This document shows, piece by piece, positions 26,009-33,753 of a DNA stretch of 64,000 nucleotides (its first letter is position 1; each line of letters starts with the position of its first letter). The DNA comes from Mycobacterium colombiense. Its GTDB lineage: Bacteria; Actinomycetota; Actinomycetes; Mycobacteriales; Mycobacteriaceae. The notes beneath the pieces were generated by a model. That model was not told the DNA's origin. It saw nothing but the letters and a program-made list of their open reading frames with translations, and ran no database searches. Made by a program: the position numbers and the translations under genes. Location: positions 62,001 through 126,000 of the forward strand of contig NZ_QMEV01000001.1 of NCBI RefSeq assembly GCF_003284935.1, given 5' to 3'.

Positions 26009-26830
26009 TTACCCTGATTTATTTTTGTCACGATCACCATTTGGCGGGTCAGACCACGAAAGGCCCCCTGACCAGGTCACATGCTTGGTGAAGCTGCGCA
26101 GTCGAGTAATCCAGGAGAGGCCGGCCGCGTAGGCGAAAGTACAGATTGCGACCCCGGCAGGTATGGCCATGAGTGTCAGTACAGTAGGGGTATCCCACTG
26201 GGGTATGACCGCGGTAAGTATTCGCATGCCTAGACAGATCACCGCCGAGTAGCAACCCGCCAGATAGAGGTTGCACAACAAGCGTGTCTCGTCGTCTTTC
26301 AGGTCATGGAAAGCGCGTATCCCATGGTAAAGTAGATAAATCAGCATCAAGCTGAGCACGATCCAGTAGGCCGTCAGGTATGGATACCGGCCGTCGCTGG
26401 GATACGTGCCGAGGTTATACATGGGGTGCCTGTTAGCATCGCTGTTTGCGAAGAGGGCGGTGATGATGAGGGTGCCGATTGCGGTGGGGGTCTGGATCCA
26501 TTTGAAGAACCATGAGTGAAACGTTTCGGTGCTGTGTCGGCGCGGTCGATCCAGCTTGGATACCGCGTTGTAGACGACAGCGCACATTGCACCCAGGGCG
26601 CAGAGATGCCCCAGCCAAAATTGGAGATTCCACACATGGGTGATGTGGTGGAGCTTGCACCCGACGAATGTACTTACGGGCGTCGAGGAGAGCATCAACA
26701 CCGCGACAGCTAGAAGGCAGATACTGGTAGTACTGGCCGTTTCCCACTTGACACGCCAGGTATGACGCCTGGTCCAGAGCGCCCACGCGAGCACCCCCGC
26801 CGTTATTAACGAGATCGTGAAAGCCATCAC
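26009..26830 (-). CDS. Multi-pass membrane protein next to the repressor
   Basis: A protein of 273 residues from GTG 26,830 (272 from the adjoining ATG 26,827). About seven hydrophobic segments are visible, at roughly 3-20, 33-52, 68-88, 115-130, 152-170, 190-205 and 215-240, and the tail is charged. The pattern resembles the actinobacterial multi-pass family (MAB_1171c type) often encoded beside XRE-type regulators; this is from memory and not certain. It lies downstream of the repressor on the same strand, 136 bases apart, so it is probably expressed in the lysogen. Prophage genes in this position often protect against other phages, which makes a defence or exclusion role possible but unproven. 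Confidence 0.68.
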   Translation of the reverse strand: MMAFTISLITAGVLAWALWTRRHTWRVKWETASTTSICLLAVAVLMLSSTPVSTFVGCKLHHITHVWNLQFWLGHLCALGAMCAVVYNAVSKLDRPRRHSTETFHSWFFKWIQTPTAIGTLIITALFANSDANRHPMYNLGTYPSDGRYPYLTAYWIVLSLMLIYLLYHGIRAFHDLKDDETRLLCNLYLAGCYSAVICLGMRILTAVIPQWDTPTVLTLMAIPAGVAICTFAYAAGLSWITRLRSFTKHVTWSGGLSWSDPPNGDRDKNKSG

Positions 26831-26966
26831 TGTGTCGACTACATCCGTTTACGTTCCGGTGCTGGAGCGGAACCTTCGGGATGCACCCCCCTTTCTCCGA
26901 CCGACCTGTTGTCAACTTTAAGGCTCGATGGTACTTGGGGTCTACTGCGCAGCCTAAAAATGCAGG

Positions 26967-27365
26967 TTACGGCGGTGGAGCGCCAGCCTTTCGCTTACGT
27001 CGGCTAAGCATCTTCGTCCTCGGGATCGCTATCGTCGTCGTCCCCGGACGTCGTGTAGGAAAAACCGGCGGGACGCCCCCGCCCTGCTCGACGTACTGAC
27101 GTAGCCCGTCCTCATCCAAAAGCTGCAGCACGTCGGTGTCGAGGTATCCAAACGCAATCTGCAGCGCACGGGCGGACAGGTTGAAGTGGTTGCCGAACTG
27201 GTCCAGTTCCTCGAATGAGGGAAAGTCATCTGCGTCTTTGCGTCGGCTGTAGTTGGTGGGTGGGATGTCAAGTGCTAGGGCCAACTCCGAGTCTGTGAGG
27301 CGCCGCTGGCAAAGCCATTCGAGTACCAGCTTGACGTCTTTTCCGTCTTGGTTCGTTCGTGGCAT
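26967..27365 (-). CDS. Probable immunity repressor (helix-turn-helix)
   Basis: A 132-residue DNA-binding protein. Residues about 20-40 (LTDSELALALDIPPTNYSRR) form a helix-turn-helix, followed by KDADDFPSFEELDQFGNHF, then a C-terminal helix region (VLQLLDEDGLRQYVEQGGG) and a basic tail. This pattern is shared by small repressors of several mycobacterial temperate phages. Its leftward orientation opposite to the early operon, and its place in the regulatory region, support an immunity role. ATG 27,365 is preceded by TAGGCT six bases upstream, so the mRNA may be leaderless. The likely operators are in 27,366-27,614 and around 28,614-28,752. Confidence 0.8.
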   Translation of the reverse strand: MPRTNQDGKDVKLVLEWLCQRRLTDSELALALDIPPTNYSRRKDADDFPSFEELDQFGNHFNLSARALQIAFGYLDTDVLQLLDEDGLRQYVEQGGGVPPVFPTRRPGTTTIAIPRTKMLSRRKRKAGAPPP

Positions 27366-27614
27366 TACCGCAGCCTATCACCACGCTGGGCTGCCTTAAA
27401 CCCCGTGCGGAATGAATCTTTCGTTACAAGATCTACACTTTCACCAGCGAAAACACCCACACGCTGGGGGTATGGCCACTCCGTATCTGGAAGAACGCTT
27501 CCACAACCGGGATGCTCGGGTGTATCCTTCATCACAGCAGGTTATTTGACACGGGCCCAGCTAACGAGCGCCGGTCACGCAACTAGCTACTACCAACCCG
27601 AGGGGAGATGGGGC

Positions 27615-28646
27615 ATGATACTGCCCAAATGTGATGTGCCAGTAGGCGATCTGACCAGCGCTAATCCGCTGATGATCTATGAAGCCGGTCCCAGCGCCGC
27701 AGCAAGACTATTGACAAAAACGACTCGATTGTGCTTGCGGAACACCTTGACGGCCGGATGCCGCGCCGCAGCCCTACCCTGGCCCTACGGGGCAATCGAG
27801 AAAGCCGCGAGTCTTGTTCCAAGTGTCGCCAGGCGCGCGGCCGTCCGTCTTCCCCATGTGACGGCTCAGCTTATCTGCGCACCTGGCGTCGTTGACCAGG
27901 GCGAACGCGTCATCCTTTACTGCCACGGCGGCGCCTTCCTGGTCTGTGGTCCCAACACGCATGGAGACCTGATTACCCGGTTGTCCCGAGTTTCAAACGG
28001 ACCAATTTTGGCGCCCGACTACCGGATGTTGCCCAAGCACTCCATCGGCGATGCCGTGGCCGACTGCATGGATGCGTACCACCATCTACGGGAGACTTAC
28101 GAGCCGCACCAGATCACGCTGGCCGGCGATTCGGCGGGGGGATATCTCGCCCTCACCGTGGCCGACCTGATCGCGACGTTCCTTTGCGAGACGCCCGCGG
28201 CGCTGGTGATGTTCTCCCCGCTCTTGGAACTCGATCCGGCCGGCAAGAAGGCCCATCCCAACATCGCGTGCGACGCCATGTTCGGCTCGGAGGCCTTCGA
28301 TGCCCTGCACTTCTTGATCCGACGTTCCACCAAGGGCGGTGTCCTACATGAGCCCCTGGAGAGCTTGTCGCCCTATCTCCCGCCCGTCTTGATCCACGTC
28401 TCGGGGCAAGAGGCTTTGCTGCACGACACATTCCTTGCCTCCAGTCGACTGGCCGATGTCGGGGTGCCAGTGGAGGTGCATGTGTGGCCCGGGCAGATCC
28501 ATGTCTTTCAGATTGCCGCGTCCTTTGTGCCCGAGGCGAGAAGGTCGTTGTCGCAGGTGGGGCGCTTCATCAAGGCCAAAACCACTGAATCTCGGAAATG
28601 TCACGAACATAACTTGACATTGCGTACGGGTACAGTAGGGTACTAA
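27615..28646 (+). CDS. LipO-like alpha/beta-hydrolase (HSL-type esterase), lysogenic cargo
   Basis: A 343-residue esterase from ATG 27,615, with a GGGGAGATG stretch just upstream; the frame is open further upstream but without a good start. HGGAF (oxyanion hole) is near residue 104 and GDSAGG (nucleophile elbow) near 170. A C-terminal WPGQIHVFQ holds the likely catalytic histidine, with an acidic residue expected in the GQEALLHD strand. The sequence is close in style to mycobacterial Lip esterases such as LipO, so it was probably captured from a mycobacterial host. It lies between the repressor and the early promoter and is divergent from the repressor. It may change lipid metabolism or the envelope of the lysogen. 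Confidence 0.88.
   Translation: MILPKCDVPVGDLTSANPLMIYEAGPSAAARLLTKTTRLCLRNTLTAGCRAAALPWPYGAIEKAASLVPSVARRAAVRLPHVTAQLICAPGVVDQGERVILYCHGGAFLVCGPNTHGDLITRLSRVSNGPILAPDYRMLPKHSIGDAVADCMDAYHHLRETYEPHQITLAGDSAGGYLALTVADLIATFLCETPAALVMFSPLLELDPAGKKAHPNIACDAMFGSEAFDALHFLIRRSTKGGVLHEPLESLSPYLPPVLIHVSGQEALLHDTFLASSRLADVGVPVEVHVWPGQIHVFQIAASFVPEARRSLSQVGRFIKAKTTESRKCHEHNLTLRTGTVGY
28614..28641 (+). promoter_or_regulatory. Probable early rightward promoter
   Basis: TTGACA (28,614-28,619), 16 bases, then TAGGGT (28,636-28,641): a perfect -35 box and a TAnnnT -10 box. GGGTAC occurs twice within and beside it (28,628-28,633 and 28,638-28,643). It overlaps the last codons of the esterase and points into the early operon, so it is the best candidate for the repressed lytic promoter. 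Confidence 0.65.
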
Positions 28647-28733
28647 CCAGAAGCCAATCGGTCGAGCCGGACTCGCGCAGTGATCATGAGATATTGCTGG
28701 CAGGCTTACAGCGACAGTGAAAAGCTGTATAGG

Positions 28734-28752
28734 GATATACCCACGGTATATC
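28734..28752. promoter_or_regulatory. Candidate operator: inverted repeat GATATACC-N3-GGTATATC
   Basis: Two perfect 8-base arms separated by CAC lie about 95 bases downstream of the early promoter, in the 240-base leader (28,647-28,886). The half-site GATATACC also occurs at 25,852-25,859, upstream of the leftward GIY-YIG/lsr2 genes. A dimeric repressor could bind here. A small hairpin CCACC-GCTTA-GGTGG follows at 28,763-28,777. No protein-coding signal is convincing in this leader. Confidence 0.5.
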
Positions 28753-28886
28753 GCCCATGGACCCACCGCTTAGGTGGAGGCGAGACTTTGAAACTGTCAA
28801 TGCACACCTCCTGTTTTTGATGGACAGCCGTGTTTGAGTCGGGCGTGTGCGCGCAAGCCCCTCTGGAATTGGGAGACATATTCCAC

Positions 28887-29087
28887 ATGCGTCGTATCAA
28901 GACCCTCGCAGATCTAACCGATGAGGAACGGGGAATCATCGCTCAGGTGATATCACTGATGCACAAATTACCCGATGAGCCAATCATCTATCTCCGCGCC
29001 ATTGGCATGATGCGCGAAAAAGAGTTTGGGGTAGCCGGCCGCGGCCGTGGTGCGGTACCCAAGGGCTATATCAGGCCCAGGAAATGA
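28887..29087 (+). CDS. Small protein, first gene of the early operon
   Basis: A 66-residue basic protein from ATG 28,887, with GGGAG about 10 bases upstream. The helical N-terminal half (IKTLADLTDEERGIIAQV) and the C-terminal GRGRGAVPKGYIRPRK tail, with RGR, could touch nucleic acid. As the first gene after the early promoter it may be a regulator or host take-over protein. The open frame upstream to 28,830 lacks a ribosome site. Function unknown. Confidence 0.6.
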   Translation: MRRIKTLADLTDEERGIIAQVISLMHKLPDEPIIYLRAIGMMREKEFGVAGRGRGAVPKGYIRPRK

Positions 29088-29100
29088 CGGGAGATATCCA

Positions 29101-29478
29101 ATGAGGAATATTGCACTCCTTGAGGCGACACTGGCCAAGATCCAGGACCACCCCGAGCTGCATGACCAAAGCCTGGTGTTCCAGCGCAACGAATGCGGTA
29201 CCGCCGCCTGTTTCATGGGCTGGGCCTGCATGCTCGCGGGCTACACCCCCGTGCTGACGGGGAGCTTCTTCGGACCCCACACCACCGGATCTGTTGTCGC
29301 GGACGCCCGTGGTCGACGGCACATCGCCCTCCTGACCGCCTATGACTTACTCGGCCTCACCACTGATGAGGGAGCGAAACTTGCCGCCCCCTACAACACC
29401 GTTCGCCAGCTTGAGCTGATGGTCAAGGCTCTGGTCAACGGTGAAGAGCTGGGTCACCCAGACGAATACAAGGACTAA
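29101..29478 (+). CDS. Hypothetical protein, related to a small in-phage family
   Basis: A 125-residue protein from ATG 29,101 (GGGAG upstream; the longer frame starts inside the previous gene). The motif CGTAACFMGWACMLAG at residue 32 resembles the C-x-x-C-I-x-GHAL motif of the proteins at 30,820 and 39,149, although the rest differs more. All three are of similar size and have a helix before and after the motif. It touches recA directly: TAA, then ATG. Function unknown; a DNA-metabolism accessory is possible from context. Confidence 0.65.
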   Translation: MRNIALLEATLAKIQDHPELHDQSLVFQRNECGTAACFMGWACMLAGYTPVLTGSFFGPHTTGSVVADARGRRHIALLTAYDLLGLTTDEGAKLAAPYNTVRQLELMVKALVNGEELGHPDEYKD

Positions 29479-30471
29479 ATGATCGACCTAGATTCGGCCC
29501 TGTCCCAAATCGAGAAGGACTTCGGGCCCAATACCGTGATGCGCTTGGGTGATTCTCCCCGCCAGCAGGTAGACGTGATACCCACCGGATCCCTCGCCCT
29601 GGACAGGGCACTGGGTATTGGCGGCCTACCGCGCGGACGCATCGTGGAAATCTTCGGCCCCGAGTCATCGGGTAAGTCCACCCTGTGCCTCCATGCCATC
29701 GCTAACGCCCAACGCGCGGGCGGGACAGTCGCATACATCGATACCGAGCACGCCGTCGACCCCATATACGCCAAGAACTTAGGCGTGGACATCGACAACA
29801 TGCTCATCTCCCAGCCCGATACGGCCGAGCACGCCCTTGAGGTGGCCGACGTCCTAGTGCGCACCGGCAAGATCACCACCCTGGTGATTGACTCGGTGGC
29901 CGCCCTCGCGACGCGCGCCGAGATTGAGGGTGACTATGGGGACAGCCATGTTGGCCTCTTGGCCAGGCTAATGAGCCAGGCAATGCGCAAGCTGACCGGG
30001 ACATTGAGCAACACCAACACCTTGGCCATCTTCGTCAACCAGCTCCGCGACGTCATCGGCGGATTCGGGTATGGCCCGAAGGAAACCACCACGGGTGGAC
30101 GCGCCCTGCGCTTCTACTCCTCCGTGCGCCTCGATGTGCGCCGGATCGAGACCGAGAAGTCGGGCGACGAGGCCACTGGTAACCGGGTGCGCGTCAAGGT
30201 CGTGAAGAACAAACTCGCCGCCCCGTTCAAGCAGGCGGAATTCTCCATCGTCTATGGCCAGGGGATCTCCCGTGAGGCTGAGCTGATTGATATCGGTACG
30301 AAGCTGGGCATCGTGAAGAAATCCGGTGCCTGGTTCTCCGTGCCGGATGGGGATGAATCGATTCGACTTGGCCAAGGTAAAGAGCAGTCCCGGCTCACGC
30401 TAGCCGGCGACCCCGCCCTGGCAGACAATATCGAACAAAGGATTAGAGACACATGGAACACCCCGTTCTAG
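29479..30471 (+). CDS. recA: Phage RecA recombinase
   Basis: A 330-residue RecA. Walker A is GPESSGKST near residue 56, Walker B is [10 protein letters not shown] near 132, and the L2 region is [20 protein letters not shown] followed by [16 protein letters not shown], very close to bacterial RecA. The C-terminal domain after residue 260 is shorter than in the host protein (about 350), with few acidic residues at the end. It would pair DNA strands during phage recombination and repair and might replace host RecA. Neighbours include a PD-(D/E)XK nuclease, a possible annealing protein and a resolvase-like protein, so the phage has a nearly complete recombination set. Confidence 0.95.
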   Translation: MIDLDSALSQIEKDFGPNTVMRLGDSPRQQVDVIPTGSLALDRALGIGGLPRGRIVEIFGPESSGKSTLCLHAIANAQRAGGTVAYIDTEHAVDPIYAKNLGVDIDNMLISQPDTAEHALEVADVLVRTGKITTLVIDSVAALATRAEIEGDYGDSHVGLLARLMSQAMRKLTGTLSNTNTLAIFVNQLRDVIGGFGYGPKETTTGGRALRFYSSVRLDVRRIETEKSGDEATGNRVRVKVVKNKLAAPFKQAEFSIVYGQGISREAELIDIGTKLGIVKKSGAWFSVPDGDESIRLGQGKEQSRLTLAGDPALADNIEQRIRDTWNTPF

Positions 30472-30480
30472 TTGGGCAGC

Positions 30481-30624
30481 GTGGATAAATGCCGCTGCGG
30501 GCACTCCCAGTTTAGCCACGAAGGTTACAGCCAACGCTGCCTCGTTTGTGGATGCCCCGAGTTTCGACTACTCGAAACCGTGGACTCATTAGTCCTCGCG
30601 GGAACGACGGGAATTGCCTCGTAG
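30481..30624 (+). CDS. 47-residue zinc-finger protein
   Basis: A short frame from GTG 30,481 to TAG 30,622-30,624. It reads MDKCRCGHS, then a CLVCGC cluster, with histidines between, so a single zinc finger is likely. It fills the otherwise empty space between recA and the next gene, and overlaps that gene by 11 bases, as is normal for this operon. The start has no strong ribosome site, so translation may depend on coupling to recA. Confidence 0.6.
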   Translation: MDKCRCGHSQFSHEGYSQRCLVCGCPEFRLLETVDSLVLAGTTGIAS

Positions 30625-30823
30625 GGCCTATCGCGAACACCTCGTTAACCGGGCGTATTTACTGCGTCAGAAATTCACACTGACACAAGACGTCGGCTAT
30701 GCGCGTCAGGTTATTGACGACTTTGAGCATGTTCGCGAAGCACTGATTGAGAACTATGGGATCGTTCTAGATCCATTAGAGACTTCTGGGCAGGGTGCCC
30801 GGCAGGGAAAGGAAGTCCCATGA
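30614..30823 (+). CDS. Small helical protein
   Basis: A 69-residue, charged, helical protein from TTG 30,614 (GGGA just upstream). The middle (LTQDVGYARQVIDDFEHVREAL) is predicted helix. The start overlaps the preceding zinc-finger frame, and the stop overlaps the next start (ATGA). No family recognised. Confidence 0.6.
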   Translation: MPRRAYREHLVNRAYLLRQKFTLTQDVGYARQVIDDFEHVREALIENYGIVLDPLETSGQGARQGKEVP

Positions 30824-31230
30824 GCGAGATGGGACAGAAGATCATCGCGGAAGTTCGCAAGATCGCGGCAGAACGCCCCAACTTCGTTTACCCGCGCCTG
30901 AATTGTGCGTACCTGGATGAGTATGGTTGCCCGAGCTGCATCATCGGCCACGCCCTGTTCCGGCTAGAGGTCATCCCGAGCGTGCATTTGATTGAGGGGA
31001 AACCGGCATCCTTCACCCTGTCCGATCTTGGGATTGATTTGGACCACGACGAGGCCCGATGGCTAGATGAAGTACAGGCCGCCCAAGACGGTCGTGCCGG
31101 CCCACCTCCCCCGCGACCGGGGCTCTCCCCCGAGGAATTCAAGTCCAAGTGGGCAGAACATCCCGGCCGTTACCCCTGGGGTGAGGCAGTGAAGCACGCC
31201 GACAACATGGTGCCCGCGCTCGCGGCGTAA
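30820..31230 (+). CDS. Hypothetical protein, paralogue of the protein at 39,149
   Basis: A 136-residue protein from ATG 30,820. It starts MSEMGQKIIAEVRKIAAERP and later has CPSCIIGHALFRL, WLDEVQAAQDG and YPWGEAVKHAD. The protein at 39,149 shows the same blocks (MSEIGQKLIEETRKVAAEYP, GCIVGHALWNLG, WLRAAQDEQDTGAPWGKAV). The two copies lie 8 kb apart in the same operon. This copy has a 25-residue insertion rich in proline before the last block. The function is unknown; the conserved C-I-x-GHAL and W-x-x-x-x-Q blocks may be an active or binding site. It is the last gene before a terminator. Confidence 0.72.
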   Translation: MSEMGQKIIAEVRKIAAERPNFVYPRLNCAYLDEYGCPSCIIGHALFRLEVIPSVHLIEGKPASFTLSDLGIDLDHDEARWLDEVQAAQDGRAGPPPPRPGLSPEEFKSKWAEHPGRYPWGEAVKHADNMVPALAA

Positions 31231-31240
31231 CCATCCATTT

Positions 31241-31272
31241 GACCCCACGGCCTAATCGTCGTGGGGTCTTTT
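31241..31272 (+). terminator. Intrinsic terminator inside the early region
   Basis: GACCCCACG (31,241-31,249) and CGTGGGGTC (31,260-31,268) form a 9-bp stem with a 10-base loop, followed by TTTTG. It ends the recA sub-operon. The genes that follow need read-through, antitermination or their own promoter. Confidence 0.8.
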
Positions 31273-31298
31273 GTGTCTGACATTAATTCGAGGAAACA

Positions 31299-31610
31299 AT
31301 GGACACCGAAGCCAGAATCAAGCACATCGAGGATCAGGTTGCCGCACTGCGCCGCGACCTTCGTAAAGAGAAAGAACTCCCCGTAGGGTCGGTGATCGCT
31401 CCAGGGAACCGTTCAACCGGTATCGCCTATCGGGTTGGACGTATCCACGGAGATGCGGGATCGGACGGACGCCAGCCCACCACCGAACCCGGGTGGGTCA
31501 CCGTATTTAGTGACTTCTCCGGGTCTTACTACCGCTCTCTGCGCGAATTGCAGGATCGCATCAACGTCTTTCGGACCTACCGGGTACTCCGCAAGGGGTT
31601 CGACCAATGA
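31299..31610 (+). CDS. Hypothetical protein with N-terminal coiled coil
   Basis: A 103-residue protein from ATG 31,299 with GAGGAAAC upstream. Residues 1-28 form a short coiled coil (RIKHIEDQVAALRRDLRKEK); the rest looks like a small beta-barrel with VGSVIAPGN and WVTVFSDFSG. The stop overlaps the next start. No family recognised. Confidence 0.62.
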   Translation: MDTEARIKHIEDQVAALRRDLRKEKELPVGSVIAPGNRSTGIAYRVGRIHGDAGSDGRQPTTEPGWVTVFSDFSGSYYRSLRELQDRINVFRTYRVLRKGFDQ

Positions 31611-31774
31611 GCATCGGTGTCATTCTTACCATTATCTTCATGGTGCTTAAGCTCACCCATTTCATCGCGTGGGCATGGTGGCAGGTGCTGATCCCGCTCT
31701 TTATTGAGGTCGGCTTTGACATCCTCTTGTTTACCGGCGGCCTCGCCCTGGTACTGAAAGTGCTCAAAGACTGA
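31607..31774 (+). CDS. 55-residue membrane protein
   Basis: A short frame from ATG 31,607 (ATGA overlap with the previous stop) to TGA 31,772-31,774. Nearly the whole chain is hydrophobic: two membrane segments at about residues 3-22 and 28-50, separated by HFIAWAWWQ. Small double-span proteins in early operons can act in superinfection exclusion or as antiholins. No family recognised. Confidence 0.65.
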   Translation: MSIGVILTIIFMVLKLTHFIAWAWWQVLIPLFIEVGFDILLFTGGLALVLKVLKD

Positions 31775-31818
31775 CCGACTACTCCCTGAAGCGCAACTAT
31801 TTCCAGCAGGTTCTGGTT

Positions 31819-32739
31819 ATGCCACCGGATGCTGAACCCCTTGATGGCACATGGGTCACATCCAAGGATGGCAAGGACTACTTCCGCCCGTGCGATGCCC
31901 ATAAGAAGCTAGCGATGGCTTATGGCCGCACCAGCAAGGCCGGCGAACACCTCAAGGGGGGTGGCGACGGCCTGGCCAACTGGAAAGCTTCCATGGCCGC
32001 CTTGGGTGTGCTCATGTCGGATAGTGCGCGCAGCGAAATCGTCAACCTCATCAACGAATACGACGGTGATCCGTACTATGCCGGCGATGACGGTGGATTC
32101 AAGTCCGGTAAGAAGCGCCTCCTGGAGGCTGTCGAACTAGCCTGCAAGGTTGCGGGATCGGACACTGCCTCGTCACGAGGCACCGAATTCCACAAACTGG
32201 GGGAGATGGTCAATAAGGGCCGCATCCCCCGCGTGGTCCAGGACCACCTCGTTGATTTCCTGGAGCATTACAAGCAGCGGGTGAAGCCGATCCATTTCCT
32301 GGCGCAAGAGATCCTGATCATTAACGACGAGATCCAGCGCGCCGGCTCCATCGATTACCTGATGGAGCTTCCGGCCGGTATCACCACACCGGACGGCATC
32401 ACGCACGACGAGCCACTGGTGGTGGCTGGCGACCTCAAGACGGGAAAGTGGGACATTGATTACCCGGGTGGTGTTAGTGCCCAACTCGCTGGCTACGGTC
32501 TCGGATTCCGTTACGACCAAGCAACGAATACTCGGTATCCCCTGCATCCTCGATCTAGCGATAGATGGGCAGTCATTGTTCATTTTCCAATCGCGGAGAG
32601 GGACGCCGAAGTCTCCTTCTACTGGGTAGACATGCACGTCGGTTTGCAGGCTGCACACCTGAACAACCGGCTGGACCGCATGATTGCCCACTACAAGTCA
32701 GTGAAAGGTAAACCTATCAAATTCGAGTTGGCGGCTTAG
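31819..32739 (+). CDS. PD-(D/E)XK exonuclease (Cas4/RecB-like)
   Basis: A 306-residue protein from ATG 31,819 with AGCAGG upstream. The core has an SSRGTEFHKLGE helix near residue 117, then GSIDYLMEL near 175 and VVAGDLKTGK near 200, the D-x(n)-D/E-x-K layout of RecB-type nucleases, then a QLAGYG helix. Phages use such nucleases to make single-stranded ends for recombination, paired with an annealing protein, here possibly the next gene, whose start overlaps the stop. The alpha-helical N-terminus (residues 1-110) resembles similar proteins in mycobacteriophages. No FeS-cluster cysteines typical of Cas4 are seen. Confidence 0.82.
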   Translation: MPPDAEPLDGTWVTSKDGKDYFRPCDAHKKLAMAYGRTSKAGEHLKGGGDGLANWKASMAALGVLMSDSARSEIVNLINEYDGDPYYAGDDGGFKSGKKRLLEAVELACKVAGSDTASSRGTEFHKLGEMVNKGRIPRVVQDHLVDFLEHYKQRVKPIHFLAQEILIINDEIQRAGSIDYLMELPAGITTPDGITHDEPLVVAGDLKTGKWDIDYPGGVSAQLAGYGLGFRYDQATNTRYPLHPRSSDRWAVIVHFPIAERDAEVSFYWVDMHVGLQAAHLNNRLDRMIAHYKSVKGKPIKFELAA

Positions 32740-33302
32740 TGGTAAATAAGCCGAACCTGGATGACTACTGCGACGTCCGCGAACGCATGGCTGAGTTCTT
32801 CGCCAAGCACCCCGAGGGCGTCTTCCAGTCTGAATGCCAGTTCATTCAGACCGATGGTAGATCCGCCGTGGTGGTCAAGGCCTACGCCTACCGTCACCCC
32901 GATGATCCCAAGCCTGGCACTGGCCTGGCCTACGAGTTCATCCCGGGTAAAACGCCATACACCAAGGACTCTGAGCTACAGAACGCTGAGACCGCGGCAT
33001 GGGGCCGCGCCGTAATGGCTGTGGGTGCGGGGGATTCCAAGAAGCCCATCGCCACACGCGAAGAGGTCCGCAACCGCACCGCCGAGCCCGAAGACAACGT
33101 CATTGACAACATGGAGGGCCGCGGTGAACTCCGCAAGGTCTGCGAGGACCAGGGCCTGAACCCCAAAGAGGTGGCCCGCCGCTTCCAGCAGGAGTTCGGC
33201 TACGACCCCAAGACGGCCACCAATGACGTGCTGATCTCATTCGTGAACATGATCAAGGGCGGCGTGATCACCTTCGGCGATTCGGAGCCCGCCCCGGCGT
33301 GA
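32739..33302 (+). CDS. Putative ssDNA-annealing/recombination factor
   Basis: A 187-residue protein from GTG 32,739 (TAGTG overlap). The stretch ELQNAETAAWGRAVMAVGAG, then PIATREEV, resembles the conserved E-N-x-E-T-x-A-x-GRAL and A-x-x-EEV signature of phage ERF-like or related single-strand annealing proteins. The N-terminal half is beta-rich (VFQSECQFIQTDGRSAVVVKAYA). The C-terminal 60 residues are helical. Its pairing with the nuclease supports a recombination role. It is shorter than typical ERF proteins, so the identity is tentative. Confidence 0.55.
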   Translation: MVNKPNLDDYCDVRERMAEFFAKHPEGVFQSECQFIQTDGRSAVVVKAYAYRHPDDPKPGTGLAYEFIPGKTPYTKDSELQNAETAAWGRAVMAVGAGDSKKPIATREEVRNRTAEPEDNVIDNMEGRGELRKVCEDQGLNPKEVARRFQQEFGYDPKTATNDVLISFVNMIKGGVITFGDSEPAPA

Positions 33303-33601
33303 GCACGTTAGTAGACGACGAGATTGATCAGCACAAGGGCCCGGGTACCGGCACGATGGACCCCGAATGGGAATCCTGGCTGGCCATGGACATCCCCTGT
33401 GTTGTCGAGGGCTGCGACGAGAAGGTCGAATGGATGGGCAACCAGCATGGTTGCCTCAAGGCATTCTCCTGCGATGCCCACACGATTCGGTTCGTGACCT
33501 TCATCCGTGCTGACATCTCCCGCCAGGGCTACACGGTGTGCAACTACTGCAAGAAGAGCTTTGACACCCTGGAGTCCTTCTTCAAGGCGGTGCGCGTATG
33601 A
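33299..33601 (+). CDS. Small cysteine-rich (zinc-binding) protein
   Basis: A 100-residue protein from GTG 33,299 (overlap with previous stop). It has cysteines in two groups: CVVEGC with a later SCDAH, and CNYCKKSF near the C-terminus, as in a double zinc finger. Conserved acidic and tryptophan residues lie in the N-terminal half. Placement in the recombination/replication block suggests nucleic acid binding; no family recognised. Confidence 0.62.
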   Translation: MSTLVDDEIDQHKGPGTGTMDPEWESWLAMDIPCVVEGCDEKVEWMGNQHGCLKAFSCDAHTIRFVTFIRADISRQGYTVCNYCKKSFDTLESFFKAVRV

Positions 33602-33753
33602 GTCACCTAAGCTTTGAGGCCCAGGCGAATGCCCTCTCTAAGGCCATTGAGCTAATGGAGGTGCGTGCAGGTAAGGGAATCCCAGCAAGTGTCACAGAAC
33701 TCTTGCTGGCCAACATTGCGATCAGCCTCCTCATGGGCCTGGAGATGGCGTGA
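33598..33753 (+). CDS. 51-residue helical protein
   Basis: A short frame from ATG 33,598 (ATGA) to TGA 33,751-33,753. It forms one amphipathic helix, then a more hydrophobic one (ELLLANIAISLLMGLEM). Both ends overlap neighbours by four bases, which fits a real gene in this operon. Function unknown. Confidence 0.62.
   Translation: MSHLSFEAQANALSKAIELMEVRAGKGIPASVTELLLANIAISLLMGLEMA

Noticed and set aside
28804-28811. CACCTCCT, identical to the 16S rRNA 3' end
   Set aside because: A possible sequestering element for ribosome sites, but an 8-base match is expected by chance in a window of this size.
28706-28939. 77-residue minus-strand frame in the early leader
   Set aside because: No ribosome site, no motif, and it opposes the early transcript.
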